This document shows positions 1-7,613 of a DNA stretch of 10,616 nucleotides, piece by piece (the first letter of the stretch is position 1; each line of letters opens with the position of its first letter). The notes under the pieces were generated by a model. That model saw nothing but the letters and a program-made list of their open reading frames with translations. It was not told the DNA's origin and ran no database searches. The position numbers were made by a program, and so were the translations under genes. This DNA is from Stephanodiscus triporus (taxonomy: Eukaryota > Bacillariophyta > Thalassiosirophyceae > Thalassiosirales > Thalassiosiraceae). Location: positions 1-10,616 of the forward strand of contig JALLAZ010001034.1 in assembly GCA_036939755.1 (NCBI GenBank). The letters run 5' to 3'.

Positions 1-222
1 CGTACCAAGTAAGTATCTTCAGAAGTAAGGAAGGAATAGAGGTCAAAGCTAGGGGTATCGTACGGCGGTGGGGGGTGCGCAGACGGACGACGTCCCTTTT
101 TTTTTTGCGCACTTGAAAGTCTGTCCGTGTCCTCTACTCTAGAATAAAGCTCACTCTTCCGCACACAATACCACACATACATACGCTCCCCAGCCACGCA
201 GACGTTGGAGAATCGGTGGAGC

Positions 223-1170
223 ATGATCCGATCCACTTTCCTACGACCGCCATCGGTCGCGACAGCAGCCGTTGCTGCTGAGCGACGCTCACTATCTAAG
301 ACCGACGGCTCTGTCGGTCGTTTTTCATCCGGCGTTCGCAAATCCTCGCCGCCGGCATCATCCTGCAGTGTCTGGTCACCTGCATCGCCTAGCTTGTCTC
401 TTTGCAAGAATTATTACATCCGTCGTCCGCTAGGGCGCATGAATTCGCTGCTTCGATCCGCATCGTCGTCGTCGTTTTCGTCGCCGTCGTCGTCATTCGT
501 CAGAAGCAGCAGCAGCAGCAGCAGCAGCCCGTCCAACGGTGACAAAAGCGGCGGGCAGTCATCCTCGTCCGCAGACGGCGAACAGCAAACGCCCACGTCC
601 CAAGAAATCGTCCTGACGCCCGGCGAGAAAGTCGTCGTCGGGACTCGTCTCTTCTTCTGGTCCGCGGCGCTCGCGTTCGCCTCCGTCTGCGGGTATTACA
701 TCGTCAAGGAATTGCTACCAACCAAAATGAGCCCGAACGCCGTGTTCGACGGGGCGACGGCGATGGTTCGCGGCAACGAGGAGGTCAGGCGCCGATTCGG
801 CGACGCACTCAAGACCTACGGCAGGGATCACGGGGGGCATCGCGAGGGGCGTAGAAATTTCGTAGAGCACACCGAGTACGTTGACAAAGACACCGACGGA
901 TCCAAGCGCACGCGGGTCAGGTTCAACCTCGAGGGACAGTACGGATCGGCATTCGTGTTCGCGGAGGTTTCCGACTCCATGCCATCCGGAGAATTCGTAT
1001 ACGTGCTGGTGCAAGACAAGAGGAACGGGGCCGTCATCACCGTGGTGGACAATCGCAGCATGCTGTTGGCGAGGAAGATGGCGGGGGGAAGCGACGAGGG
1101 GCGGGACGTGTTCGCTAGGTTGCTGGGTACGGGAGGCGGCGGCGGCGGCGGTGGGGGGGGGAGCAAATGA
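223..1170 (+). CDS. TIM21: Mitochondrial import inner membrane translocase subunit Tim21 homologue
   Basis: The 315-residue product matches the Tim21 layout. It has a basic, Ser/Arg/Ala-rich N-terminus without acidic residues in the first 19 positions (a plausible mitochondrial presequence), one membrane segment at about residues 141-161, then a mixed alpha/beta domain facing the intermembrane space. Family-like landmarks after the membrane helix are the Glu-Leu-Leu-Pro stretch (163-166), the segment RFGDALKTYGRD (191-202), the HTEYVDKDTDG region (216-226), the VRFNLEGQYGSAFVFAEV strand pair (232-249) and the EFVYVLVQ strand (257-264). In the known family Tim21 links the TOM complex to the TIM23 presequence translocase. 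The ATG at 223 is chosen because the frame extends upstream only to a TTG at 205. Oddities: a long Ser-rich stretch (about residues 79-116) is encoded partly by TCG and AGC trinucleotide repeats, and the C-terminus is a run of ten glycines before Ser-Lys. No intron is needed. Family identity rests on recognised motifs, not on an alignment. Confidence 0.85.
   Translation: MIRSTFLRPPSVATAAVAAERRSLSKTDGSVGRFSSGVRKSSPPASSCSVWSPASPSLSLCKNYYIRRPLGRMNSLLRSASSSSFSSPSSSFVRSSSSSSSSPSNGDKSGGQSSSSADGEQQTPTSQEIVLTPGEKVVVGTRLFFWSAALAFASVCGYYIVKELLPTKMSPNAVFDGATAMVRGNEEVRRRFGDALKTYGRDHGGHREGRRNFVEHTEYVDKDTDGSKRTRVRFNLEGQYGSAFVFAEVSDSMPSGEFVYVLVQDKRNGAVITVVDNRSMLLARKMAGGSDEGRDVFARLLGTGGGGGGGGGGSK
505..528 (+). 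repeat. (AGC)8 microsatellite inside the Tim21 gene
   Basis: Eight exact AGC triplets read in frame as eight serines (residues 95-102) in the linker between presequence and membrane helix. A TCG/TCN-rich tract just upstream (about 461-495) also codes mainly serine. Copy number is likely variable between alleles, an inference from the pure repeat. Confidence 0.9.
1132..1161 (+). repeat. GGN/poly-G tract encoding the Gly tail of Tim21
   Basis: A run of GGC and GGG triplets ending in a stretch of G encodes ten consecutive glycines just before the terminal Ser-Lys. The poly-G run is a spot where assembly or sequencing errors would move the stop codon, so the exact C-terminus is less certain than the rest of the gene. 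Confidence 0.8.
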
Positions 1171-2110
1171 CGAAATTGATGGAGGACCTCAATGGCAACG
1201 AAAGCGGGCGTGATTGAATGTAGATTCAACACGCACGCGCACGTACACAACACTCACACGCGCGTACACAGAGAGCGAAAGACACAAAACGTATTACAAT
1301 GGAGGAACAGTTGCGGCAGCAAGGAGGCAACCATTGTCTTTCAAACATATTTATAACTTCACCGTGAACGAATATAGATAACGTGTTGAATTCTACAGGG
1401 TCTCTCTCTTACGCCATGTCCACGACACATGCATATCGTGGTGATCAGCCTGTTTATCTATTAACAACGATGGTATCTTAATCTGAAAAGGAGCTGAGAT
1501 GGTTGAATTGAGATGTGACCCGTCACCGCCCTTATCCTTTTTCTTCGGAAGGACGTCACTTTTGACGTTTCCCATTCCTCCTGTAGTTCGTCGGTAATCG
1601 ATTCCTGCATTAATAAATGAAGAAGGCAATTGGTGAGTGGTCTCTCGAGCCTGCACGACAATCCATCACTAAATTTCAATTAATTTTACTAGGTGCCTCT
1701 CGAGAGCCATGCCAGCCAGCACCCATACAATACCAGTTTCTACTTTCTGTACTCATTTTCTGTTTTGCGATACCATAATAAATATTGATCTCGTGTCGAC
1801 TAATTGGCGCGAAAGAAATATGCTTATGCGTGCATTGATGACATGCCATCGTTGGCACATGGTACTTTACTGATCATAATCGCGCGAGAACAAGAGTTTT
1901 CATATTCGTCAGGAATCCTAATCGAAAGTCACTGTGGGCAACCCTCATCATCATTCTGGATTTGGAATATGGACGTTCAGTTACCCCTCCCTCTGTTGGT
2001 GATTACACGGCCGCCAGTCACAATCACGCCACATGGAATGGCAGTAGAGAGAAAATACGACCGCCCCTGCAGCGAGGGGCAATCGAAAGATGACCCTCGC
2101 AATCATGTAC
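1171..2110. other. Intergenic region, no convincing gene
   Basis: This gap of about 940 bp lies between two converging genes (Tim21 plus strand, STPR protein minus strand) and should hold both 3' untranslated regions. It starts with a CA/CG-rich low-complexity stretch (about 1228-1270) and then becomes more AT-rich. Short open frames occur on both strands but most begin at non-ATG codons and show no recognisable motif. A plus-strand frame with an ATG at 1843 runs to 2142 and overlaps the end of the STPR gene; its composition does not look like a conserved protein. Confidence 0.6.
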
Positions 2111-2596
2111 CTAGCTCGAGGCCGAATGCCGAAGCGCGATGAGGCAGTCGACTATGCAAAGTTCCCTCCCCCGCTCGTTATTGTCGCCATCGTCCACTCC
2201 GCGCCCCAAAGTATTTCCCCTATCCGCGGACGCCGGCAACGAAGACGACTCATCCTCCCGTTTCCTGTCCCTCGCGACGCGCTCCCTCCCCCCCGACGAA
2301 CACGGCGCCGACGACGGCGCATCGTCGTGGCGGTGCGCGGCGGCACGACGATTGTTTCCTCCCATCCTCCTCCTCTTCATGCACTCGCGTGCCACGGCCC
2401 GCATCGCGGCCCTCTCCTCCGGAGTGGCCTCGCGCCTCCTCCTGGCCATGGCGTCGCGGGCCCTGATCCTCTCGGCCTCGCGCTTCGCGTCGGTCTGGTT
2501 TGCTCGACTACGAGCCTTGCGCTCCCGGGCCCGGGCCCTCTTGAGGTCGACCACGGCCTCCGCGAGCTGTTGGTATTCTCTGGGGGTGTCTGCCAT
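2111..2596 (-). CDS. Small basic STPR-repeat (23-residue repeat) protein
   Basis: The 161-residue product starts at an ATG and ends at a TAG. Residues 23-45 and 46-68 are two successive repeats of exactly 23 residues, followed by a partial third (69-79). Each begins Ala-Arg, has a cluster of Arg at positions 7-9 and a Thr at position 13, followed by charged residues and an Arg at 17 and 21; the second carries the TPEERA core. This is the signature of the STPR (score and three peptide repeat) domain, known as the DNA-binding part of the silkworm fibroin-modulator-binding protein and present in many protist proteins. About residues 75-135 are low-complexity and Arg/Ser/Asp-rich; the C-terminus (IVDCLIALRHSASS) is unremarkable. 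A nuclear DNA-binding role is inferred from the family. The gene is divergent to the diflavin reductase. Overlapping plus-strand frames exist because the region is GC-rich, but they lack any periodicity. Confidence 0.68.
   Translation of the reverse strand: MADTPREYQQLAEAVVDLKRARARERKARSRANQTDAKREAERIRARDAMARRRREATPEERAAMRAVARECMKRRRMGGNNRRAAAHRHDDAPSSAPCSSGGRERVARDRKREDESSSLPASADRGNTLGRGVDDGDNNERGRELCIVDCLIALRHSASS
2360..2530 (-). other. STPR repeat domain (two full plus one partial 23-residue repeats)
   Basis: Repeat 1 covers 2530-2462, repeat 2 covers 2461-2393 and the partial repeat 2392-2360 on the minus strand. The 69-base period is exact with no insertion. The aligned columns Ala1, Arg2, Arg7, Arg9, Thr13, Arg17, Ala19 and Arg21 are shared by both full repeats. 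Confidence 0.72.
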
Positions 2597-2783
2597 TTGT
2601 CATTGACCGCGATTTTCATGTCGGCTCCTCGTCCCACGAGAGGAGAGAGGAATGAGGAAAGGACACGACATTGATACCTATAAGGTACGTAACTCCAATA
2701 CCGCTCTCTCTCTTCCCGCCGCAGAGAGATGTACTTATAGTACGATACGATAACGTACGATATTCTACACTGTTTTTTTATCG
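2597..2783. promoter_or_regulatory. Divergent intergenic region, candidate shared promoter
   Basis: Only 187 bp separate the start codons of the STPR gene (minus) and the diflavin reductase (plus), so both core promoters and 5' untranslated regions must fit here. Visible elements are a TATA-like CCTATAAGG at 2679-2687, a CT-rich tract at 2702-2716, and a cluster of TACGATA motifs (2741-2747, 2746-2752, 2756-2762) beside the palindromic GTACTTATAGTAC (2731-2743). Their function is inferred from position only. Confidence 0.4.
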
Positions 2784-5525
2784 ATGCAATCCTCGAACTC
2801 CGCGACCATCCTCTGGGCGACGCAATCGGGACGCGCGAAGGCCTGCGCTCGTCGGACCATACGCCTCCTCCAATCGTCGTCGGCATCGTCGTCTATTTCG
2901 TCACGCGACATCATCAACATCCAGGGACGATGTGCCTTCGATGACGTTGACTTTTTGTCCTTGGGTTGCGGTCATGATCATCGTCAATCGTCACCGGACA
3001 ACAATGACCACCACCAGCAGCAGCAGCAGCACCAGCACCAGCAGCAGCAGAGACTGCTGATACTCTTCGTGAGCACGACGGGAGACGCAGAGCTGCCCAC
3101 CACCATCCAACGGACGTGGTCTCGTCTCCTGTCCAAGTCCACGGTCCCCCCCGACCATTTCTCCAACGTGCGATTTGCTCTATTCGCGCTGGGCGACCGA
3201 TCCTACGGTCCCGACGCCTTCTGCGCCGCCGGGCGAAAGCTGGCCGCGCGAATGGTTCAATTGGGGGCGGCTCCGATTTGCAGGCTGGGATATGGCGATG
3301 ACGGCTCGCCGAACGGCGGGGTGTTCGCGGACTTGGACGTATGGCTGGAGGAGGAATTATTTCCCGCTCTGACGAGCGATCCGGGACAGATCATTAGCAG
3401 TCGTCAAGGTGGCGACGTGGATGGCGGAGGCGGTGGAGGGGTGGACGGCGATGACGATATGGATCGCAACGCGCAACAACAACAGCGGGCACAGAGTAAT
3501 CGCGTGCGAGGGGATTGCGATCCGCCATACCGGGTAAGGGTCATACGGAAGACAATCAACGAAGATGGATCAACAGCGACACGAAACAGGCCGCTAGACG
3601 ACGCCGATGGCGTGGAAAAAGAAGAAGTAGAATGGCAGAGGGAGGAATATGCGCAATACTACGGCGACTACTTCGCGCGCTCACGTCCTGCAACGTCTTA
3701 TCAATACAACGAAGGTTTGGAAAGGATCGGCCCAACGCAGACGCAATCGCAGGAACATAGACAAATAAGCAATAGCGGTGCCAACGCACCTCTCTTGGGA
3801 CGTGTCATTGTCAACGAACGCATGACCGCCGAAGGTTGGATGCAAGACACCCGTCACTTGCGGATACACATCTTTGAGAGGGGCGTTACTACCCTACGCA
3901 CTGGCAGCGACGTCCAATACCGATCGTCGAAGACGAGCGACGAGAATCATCCTCGGGGCCACGCCCTCCCCTACCTGGCGGGGGATGTCGCCACAATTCT
4001 TCCACACAATCCGACAGATTTGGTGCGGCGATTCTTAATGGTCCTGCCTCCGTCGATTCGCGAATTGGCAGATGAAACTCTGCGCATTCGGTACGATCCC
4101 GACCAACTTGGTACGTCGACGATGAATAATCATCCGTGGCCGGAGTCATGCACCCTTAGAGGACTCCTGACACATTGCGCCGACATCCAGTCTCTCCCGG
4201 AACGAGAGGATCTCTTCGCCCTGAGCTCATACTGCAACCTGCATCATGACCACGGAGTCGACCAACGCGCCAAATTGATCGCGTTGAGCGAACCCACCGG
4301 AGCAGCGTTGTATGGGGATTACATCGTACGGGAGAAAAGGAATTGGGTCGATGTTTTCTATGACTTCGATTCGCTGCGATGTTGCAAGGTGGAGAAGAAG
4401 GGCGATGGAAGCAACGTTGATGCGGAGACGACGACGACTAATATAGCCTCGAAGGACGATAGTGAAAAAGGGAGAGCATTCGTTCGAATGACGATTTCGC
4501 ACCTGTTGGCTTTACTTCCTTCGATTGCGCCACGTCATTTCTCAATTGCCAGTTCGCCGTCTTATATGAAACTTGAAATTGAACCATTATCACTATCAGG
4601 GTACAATCGTGGTGGCGATGATTGTGAAACAGCTAAAAGAGGATTCGACATCGAGCTATGCGTCGCGGTAGTCGAAGGCACTACTCCTTTGGGACGACCA
4701 TATGCGGGTTGTTGTTCCAAATACCTGACGTCTATCATGCCCAACGACAAAGATGATGATGCAATATTATTGGGCGTTTCAGAAACTGAAGCAGTCGACG
4801 CCGACTCAGGGAACGCGAAGAAGAAGAAGAAGAAGAAGAAGAAGAAGAAGGGATCGGATGTCATTTGCATGTGGATCCATCCTGGAAGTTTTTCAGGCTT
4901 GCCTTTACAATTAAGAGATGATGCACAACGAGAAGATAAAGATTCCACAACTAGCGAACGAAACAGATACTTTCAAACGCCCGTAATGTGCATAGGTGCC
5001 GGAACGGGCATAGCGCCGCTGAGATCGCTCATTCTCGAACGGGAATATCAAGTTCAATCCAAAATAGGTAATGCGCTGCCTTCTCCTTCATCATCAAATG
5101 ATTTTTTTGGCAGTGCTGCCGATGTGTCTTTGTTGTTGGACGATGATGATGATGACATGGACAATATTTTGGTGTTTGGCTGTCGCAAAAAGACATCGGA
5201 TTATTATTATGGTCATGAATGGACAAGCTTGGTAAGGGATAAGCGATTGGGACTGATATCAGCATTCAGCCGTGATCAAGGTCATGGCAAATTATACGTT
5301 CAACGTGCATTACGGGAGTCAAATGGAGGTGAATTGATAGCAACTCATTTGCTTAAACGCCGGGGTGCTGTGTACATCGCGGGTGGATCAAAAATGGCAA
5401 GGGCCGTCAAAGATGAAATAGTTGTAGCATTAGGAGCAGTTTTGGATGGCGGCGAGAAAGATGCAAAAAGGTTTTTGAATAAGTTGAAGCGCATGGGATT
5501 ATTTAGCATTGAAGCTTGGAGTTGA
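2784..5525 (+). CDS. TAH18: NADPH-dependent diflavin oxidoreductase (Tah18/NDOR1-type)
   Basis: This 913-residue protein has the three modules of a diflavin reductase. The FMN flavodoxin domain (about 8-195) shows TQSGRA (13-18), FVSTTGDAELP (95-105), FALGDRSYG (134-142) and LGYGDD (168-173). The FAD domain (about 336-700) shows RHFSIASSP (584-592) and the GCCSKYL FAD motif (642-648). The NADPH domain shows GAGTGIAPLRSL (738-749), the VFGCR strand (797-801), the FSRD segment (828-831) and YIAGGSKMA. The protein ends EAWS, with the near-terminal aromatic residue typical of the fold. In yeast and human the enzyme passes electrons from NADPH through FAD and FMN to the iron-sulfur protein Dre2/CIAPIN1 in cytosolic iron-sulfur assembly. 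The short C-terminus, the flavodoxin fused at the N-terminus and no membrane anchor favour Tah18 over cytochrome P450 reductase. At 913 residues it is far longer than the roughly 600 usual, because of low-complexity insertions: a Gln/His loop (76-89), a long Gly/Asp/Gln linker (about 200-335), poly-Lys (679-689) and poly-Asp (786-791). The ATG at 2784 is just ahead of the first flavodoxin strand. No intron is required. Confidence 0.92.
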   Translation: MQSSNSATILWATQSGRAKACARRTIRLLQSSSASSSISSRDIINIQGRCAFDDVDFLSLGCGHDHRQSSPDNNDHHQQQQQHQHQQQQRLLILFVSTTGDAELPTTIQRTWSRLLSKSTVPPDHFSNVRFALFALGDRSYGPDAFCAAGRKLAARMVQLGAAPICRLGYGDDGSPNGGVFADLDVWLEEELFPALTSDPGQIISSRQGGDVDGGGGGGVDGDDDMDRNAQQQQRAQSNRVRGDCDPPYRVRVIRKTINEDGSTATRNRPLDDADGVEKEEVEWQREEYAQYYGDYFARSRPATSYQYNEGLERIGPTQTQSQEHRQISNSGANAPLLGRVIVNERMTAEGWMQDTRHLRIHIFERGVTTLRTGSDVQYRSSKTSDENHPRGHALPYLAGDVATILPHNPTDLVRRFLMVLPPSIRELADETLRIRYDPDQLGTSTMNNHPWPESCTLRGLLTHCADIQSLPEREDLFALSSYCNLHHDHGVDQRAKLIALSEPTGAALYGDYIVREKRNWVDVFYDFDSLRCCKVEKKGDGSNVDAETTTTNIASKDDSEKGRAFVRMTISHLLALLPSIAPRHFSIASSPSYMKLEIEPLSLSGYNRGGDDCETAKRGFDIELCVAVVEGTTPLGRPYAGCCSKYLTSIMPNDKDDDAILLGVSETEAVDADSGNAKKKKKKKKKKKGSDVICMWIHPGSFSGLPLQLRDDAQREDKDSTTSERNRYFQTPVMCIGAGTGIAPLRSLILEREYQVQSKIGNALPSPSSSNDFFGSAADVSLLLDDDDDDMDNILVFGCRKKTSDYYYGHEWTSLVRDKRLGLISAFSRDQGHGKLYVQRALRESNGGELIATHLLKRRGAVYIAGGSKMARAVKDEIVVALGAVLDGGEKDAKRFLNKLKRMGLFSIEAWS
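3014..3050 (+). repeat. Imperfect CAG/CAC tract inside the flavodoxin domain
   Basis: CAG triplets interrupted by CAC code for a Gln/His-rich loop (residues 78-89) between two core strands of the FMN domain. It sits directly before the strand LLILFVSTTG, so it must loop out of the fold. Confidence 0.85.
4818..4850 (+). repeat. (AAG)11 microsatellite encoding poly-lysine
   Basis: Eleven perfect AAG triplets read in frame as Lys 679-689 in a loop of the FAD-binding region, preceded by an acidic/Ser-rich stretch. The purity suggests recent expansion and possible length variation between alleles. Confidence 0.92.
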
Positions 5526-6277
5526 CGTCACTGTGGCCACAAAGCCAAGTTTGCCTTTGAGCAATTTGATACAGTTCTCTAGGTAGAAACTTAAATTGTT
5601 TGGTGAGAACATGATGTTGTTCAACAAAAAGTCGCTACTATTTTAACACCATATTGATATGTTATTGCATTTAAGCAGTCAGTTGGCTCAATGCTGGAAT
5701 TGTGCTTTTATGTTTCAGGATTTTTATTTGATGCCGGGACTTTTCTGTGGAGAAAGAATAATGTGAAAAGTTTGAGATGTTGAAATGACCCAGAAGTGAA
5801 GGGTGAGTTGGGGGGGGCTGCAATGTGGGGGGTGACAATGGAGCGCTACCACAGTGACATCAGACCTGATGAGGGATAGCACCCGTGACACAGAGAGTGC
5901 CATAGACATGGTCTCCGAGAAAATAGTAGTGGCACAGAGTAAGTAGGATAGGGAGACAACTAATATTATGTATTTAGAGCTAGGCAACAATCAGAATCAA
6001 AGCAATGACAAAGTTGGACCAGAAAGCACCAGAACAAGATAGTAGCAATGTCCAGCCTACAAACAATATTTGTGTTGTGCAGATGGAGCACTTGATGATC
6101 AATCTTGAAATGCATGCCAGAGTGAAACATTTGTACCAACAAAATCTCTGTGTCAAAGGTGTGGATCATAAATGACAACTAGATTAAAAGCAAAATGATG
6201 CAATATGATTATGTACTAAAACCACAATCTAAAATGACGATTTCCTTAACTAAAATAGGTTGAAGTTGTAGCTTACG
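5526..6277. other. AT-rich region downstream of the diflavin reductase, no gene seen
   Basis: The first part should carry the reductase 3' untranslated region. The rest has only short frames without recognisable content. A G-rich patch lies at 5803-5833. Confidence 0.55.
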
Positions 6278-6301
6278 GTACTGCCGAAAATTCGGCAGTA
6301 C
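6278..6301. repeat. Perfect 11-bp inverted repeat with a 2-nt loop
   Basis: GTACTGCCGAA at 6278-6288 and its exact reverse complement at 6291-6301 flank two A residues. The right arm is followed by TACAA and a matching TTGTA occurs at 6265-6269, so the pairing can extend with an asymmetric bulge. The arm end GGCAGTAC occurs again at 6407-6414. No coding sequence is nearby. Confidence 0.85.
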
Positions 6302-6773
6302 TACAATAAGGAGATAGGAAGTGGCGGCGCCATGAGTTGGGGGCACTGCGGCACTGCTGGCCTACCCATGGAGAGAGAGAACAACCCTGCTGGAGTGTAG
6401 GGTGGTGGCAGTACATTTTGCTTATTGTGTTGTGGTTGTAGTTGATTTGTTGTGTGCCGCATCTTTTAGCTTTTGTACCTTTACTGCCTTACTTGTAAAA
6501 ACAACGAATCAGACAGAGCTTTGGATTACAAAATGGGTGACTTTTTTGCACCCATAACAGAACAAATATCACAGAACCACCCTGATATTATTGGATGTCC
6601 ATCATCCTCAAGGTTTGAAGATGATGTACAATTGCCAATTGCTCACATGTGTGTATATATGCCACTTCAGTGTGGTACCAGTAGTACCAGCAACAAGCAG
6701 TTGTAAAAACTATTTGTCAATTTTGGTCACATAAACATGATTTACATTACAAAACAGGCTGACAATGTGTTAT
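6302..6773. other. AT-rich intergenic sequence with one doubtful small frame
   Basis: An ATG at 6533 opens a 57-codon frame to 6706 with no recognisable motif and no supporting composition. A second copy of the palindrome arm lies at 6407-6414. Nothing else stands out. Confidence 0.45.
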
Positions 6774-7291
6774 GGTAATGGCTTGAGGATGAATCCATAT
6801 CCCCATCCATTGCATGCTATGAAGGTTGTCAAACACCTTGCATACATGTGAAGTAGTAGATGTGAGAACTATTCCATGTGGGTTTGGAGCCTCAACCACT
6901 GCACAATGGCTTCATTTGGTGACCCAGGATTTCAGCCAACTTCCCAAATCAGGGCATACATGATGTGGTGGTAATGGCTTGAGGATGAGTCCATATCCCC
7001 ACACATTGCATATGAACATTGTCAAACACGTCTTTGCATGTGTGTGAAGTAGATGTGAGAACCATTCCACATGGGATTGCCACCTCAACCACTGCACAAT
7101 GGCTTAATTTGGTGTCAAGCAGCAGTGACCCAGGATTTCAGCCAACTACAGCATATCAACGTTGTGAATCACCTTTCATATGTATGGAGTGGATGTGGGA
7201 ACCATTTCATGTGGGTTTGGAACCTCAACCAGCGCAAAATGGCTTCACTTGGTGCCAAGCAGTGACCCAGGATTATAGCTCACTTCCCAAA
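6774..7291. repeat. Degenerate tandem array of about 193-bp units (three copies, last partial)
   Basis: Copy 1 starts with GGTAATGGCTTGAGGATGA at 6774 and copy 2 with the same words at 6970. Shared landmarks fall at near-constant spacing: GTCAAACAC at 6828 and 7021, CTCAACCA at 6891, 7084 and 7224, and GACCCAGGAT at 6921, 7127 and 7264. Copy 3 (about 7160-7291) lacks the first part, giving a spacing near 140. Differences of substitutions and small indels show the array is old. No copy carries an uninterrupted frame of note. Confidence 0.85.
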
Positions 7292-7613
7292 TGGCGATGG
7301 TGGGCTTTGTTAGCCCTTTTCCAATTTCATTTCCATCAGCATCAGTCATGTTTTTAGCAATGGTTGTTGTTCTTTTTGTGGATTTGATTCTGATGGTTTT
7401 ACACAGACCACACCCATATCTCCTGCTCTCAACATTCGGAGTGGTACTCATAACTGGGGTAAGCTGAATGCTTTTGTTTTGTTGAGGTTTACCTTTTTCG
7501 TTTACTTGTGAAAGGGTCTTATTGTTCGGCTCCTCTACTCCTGACATCATCAATGCATCAAAAGCCTCACAAAAAGTTGAAATGCTATTATTGGTTATTG
7601 GAGAGCTCAGCAT
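7245..7613 (-). CDS. Doubtful 122-residue reading frame, possible gene remnant
   Basis: The frame has an ATG start and a mixed, non-repetitive composition, with Lys/Thr-rich segments and one Cys-x2-Cys pair (YGCGLCKTIR). Its last residues, about ten, are read from the third copy of the tandem array, so the stop codon is supplied by repeat sequence. I do not recognise the family. It may be a chance frame in AT-rich DNA or the fragment of an older gene. Confidence 0.2.
   Translation of the reverse strand: MLSSPITNNSISTFCEAFDALMMSGVEEPNNKTLSQVNEKGKPQQNKSIQLTPVMSTTPNVESRRYGCGLCKTIRIKSTKRTTTIAKNMTDADGNEIGKGLTKPTIAIWEVSYNPGSLLGTK

Noticed and set aside
205..222. N-terminal extension of Tim21 from a TTG codon
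   Set aside because: TTG is not a usual eukaryotic start and the ATG at 223 gives a normal presequence-like N-terminus.
828..1253. Minus-strand frame with a proline run antisense to Tim21
   Set aside because: It is the complement of the Gly tail and conserved Tim21 codons.
1843..2142. Plus-strand 99-codon frame in the first intergenic region
   Set aside because: No recognisable domain, and it overlaps the 3' end of the STPR gene antisense.
2090..2674. Plus-strand frames across the STPR gene
   Set aside because: They are Arg/Pro/Ser-rich shadows of GC-rich DNA without motif or periodicity, while the minus strand shows exact 23-residue repeats.
6533..6706. 57-codon plus-strand frame
   Set aside because: Too short, no motif, and lies in AT-rich non-coding sequence.
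6774..7291. CRISPR-like or phage-like repeat array
   Set aside because: Units are long, diverged and directly adjacent with no spacers, in a eukaryotic context.
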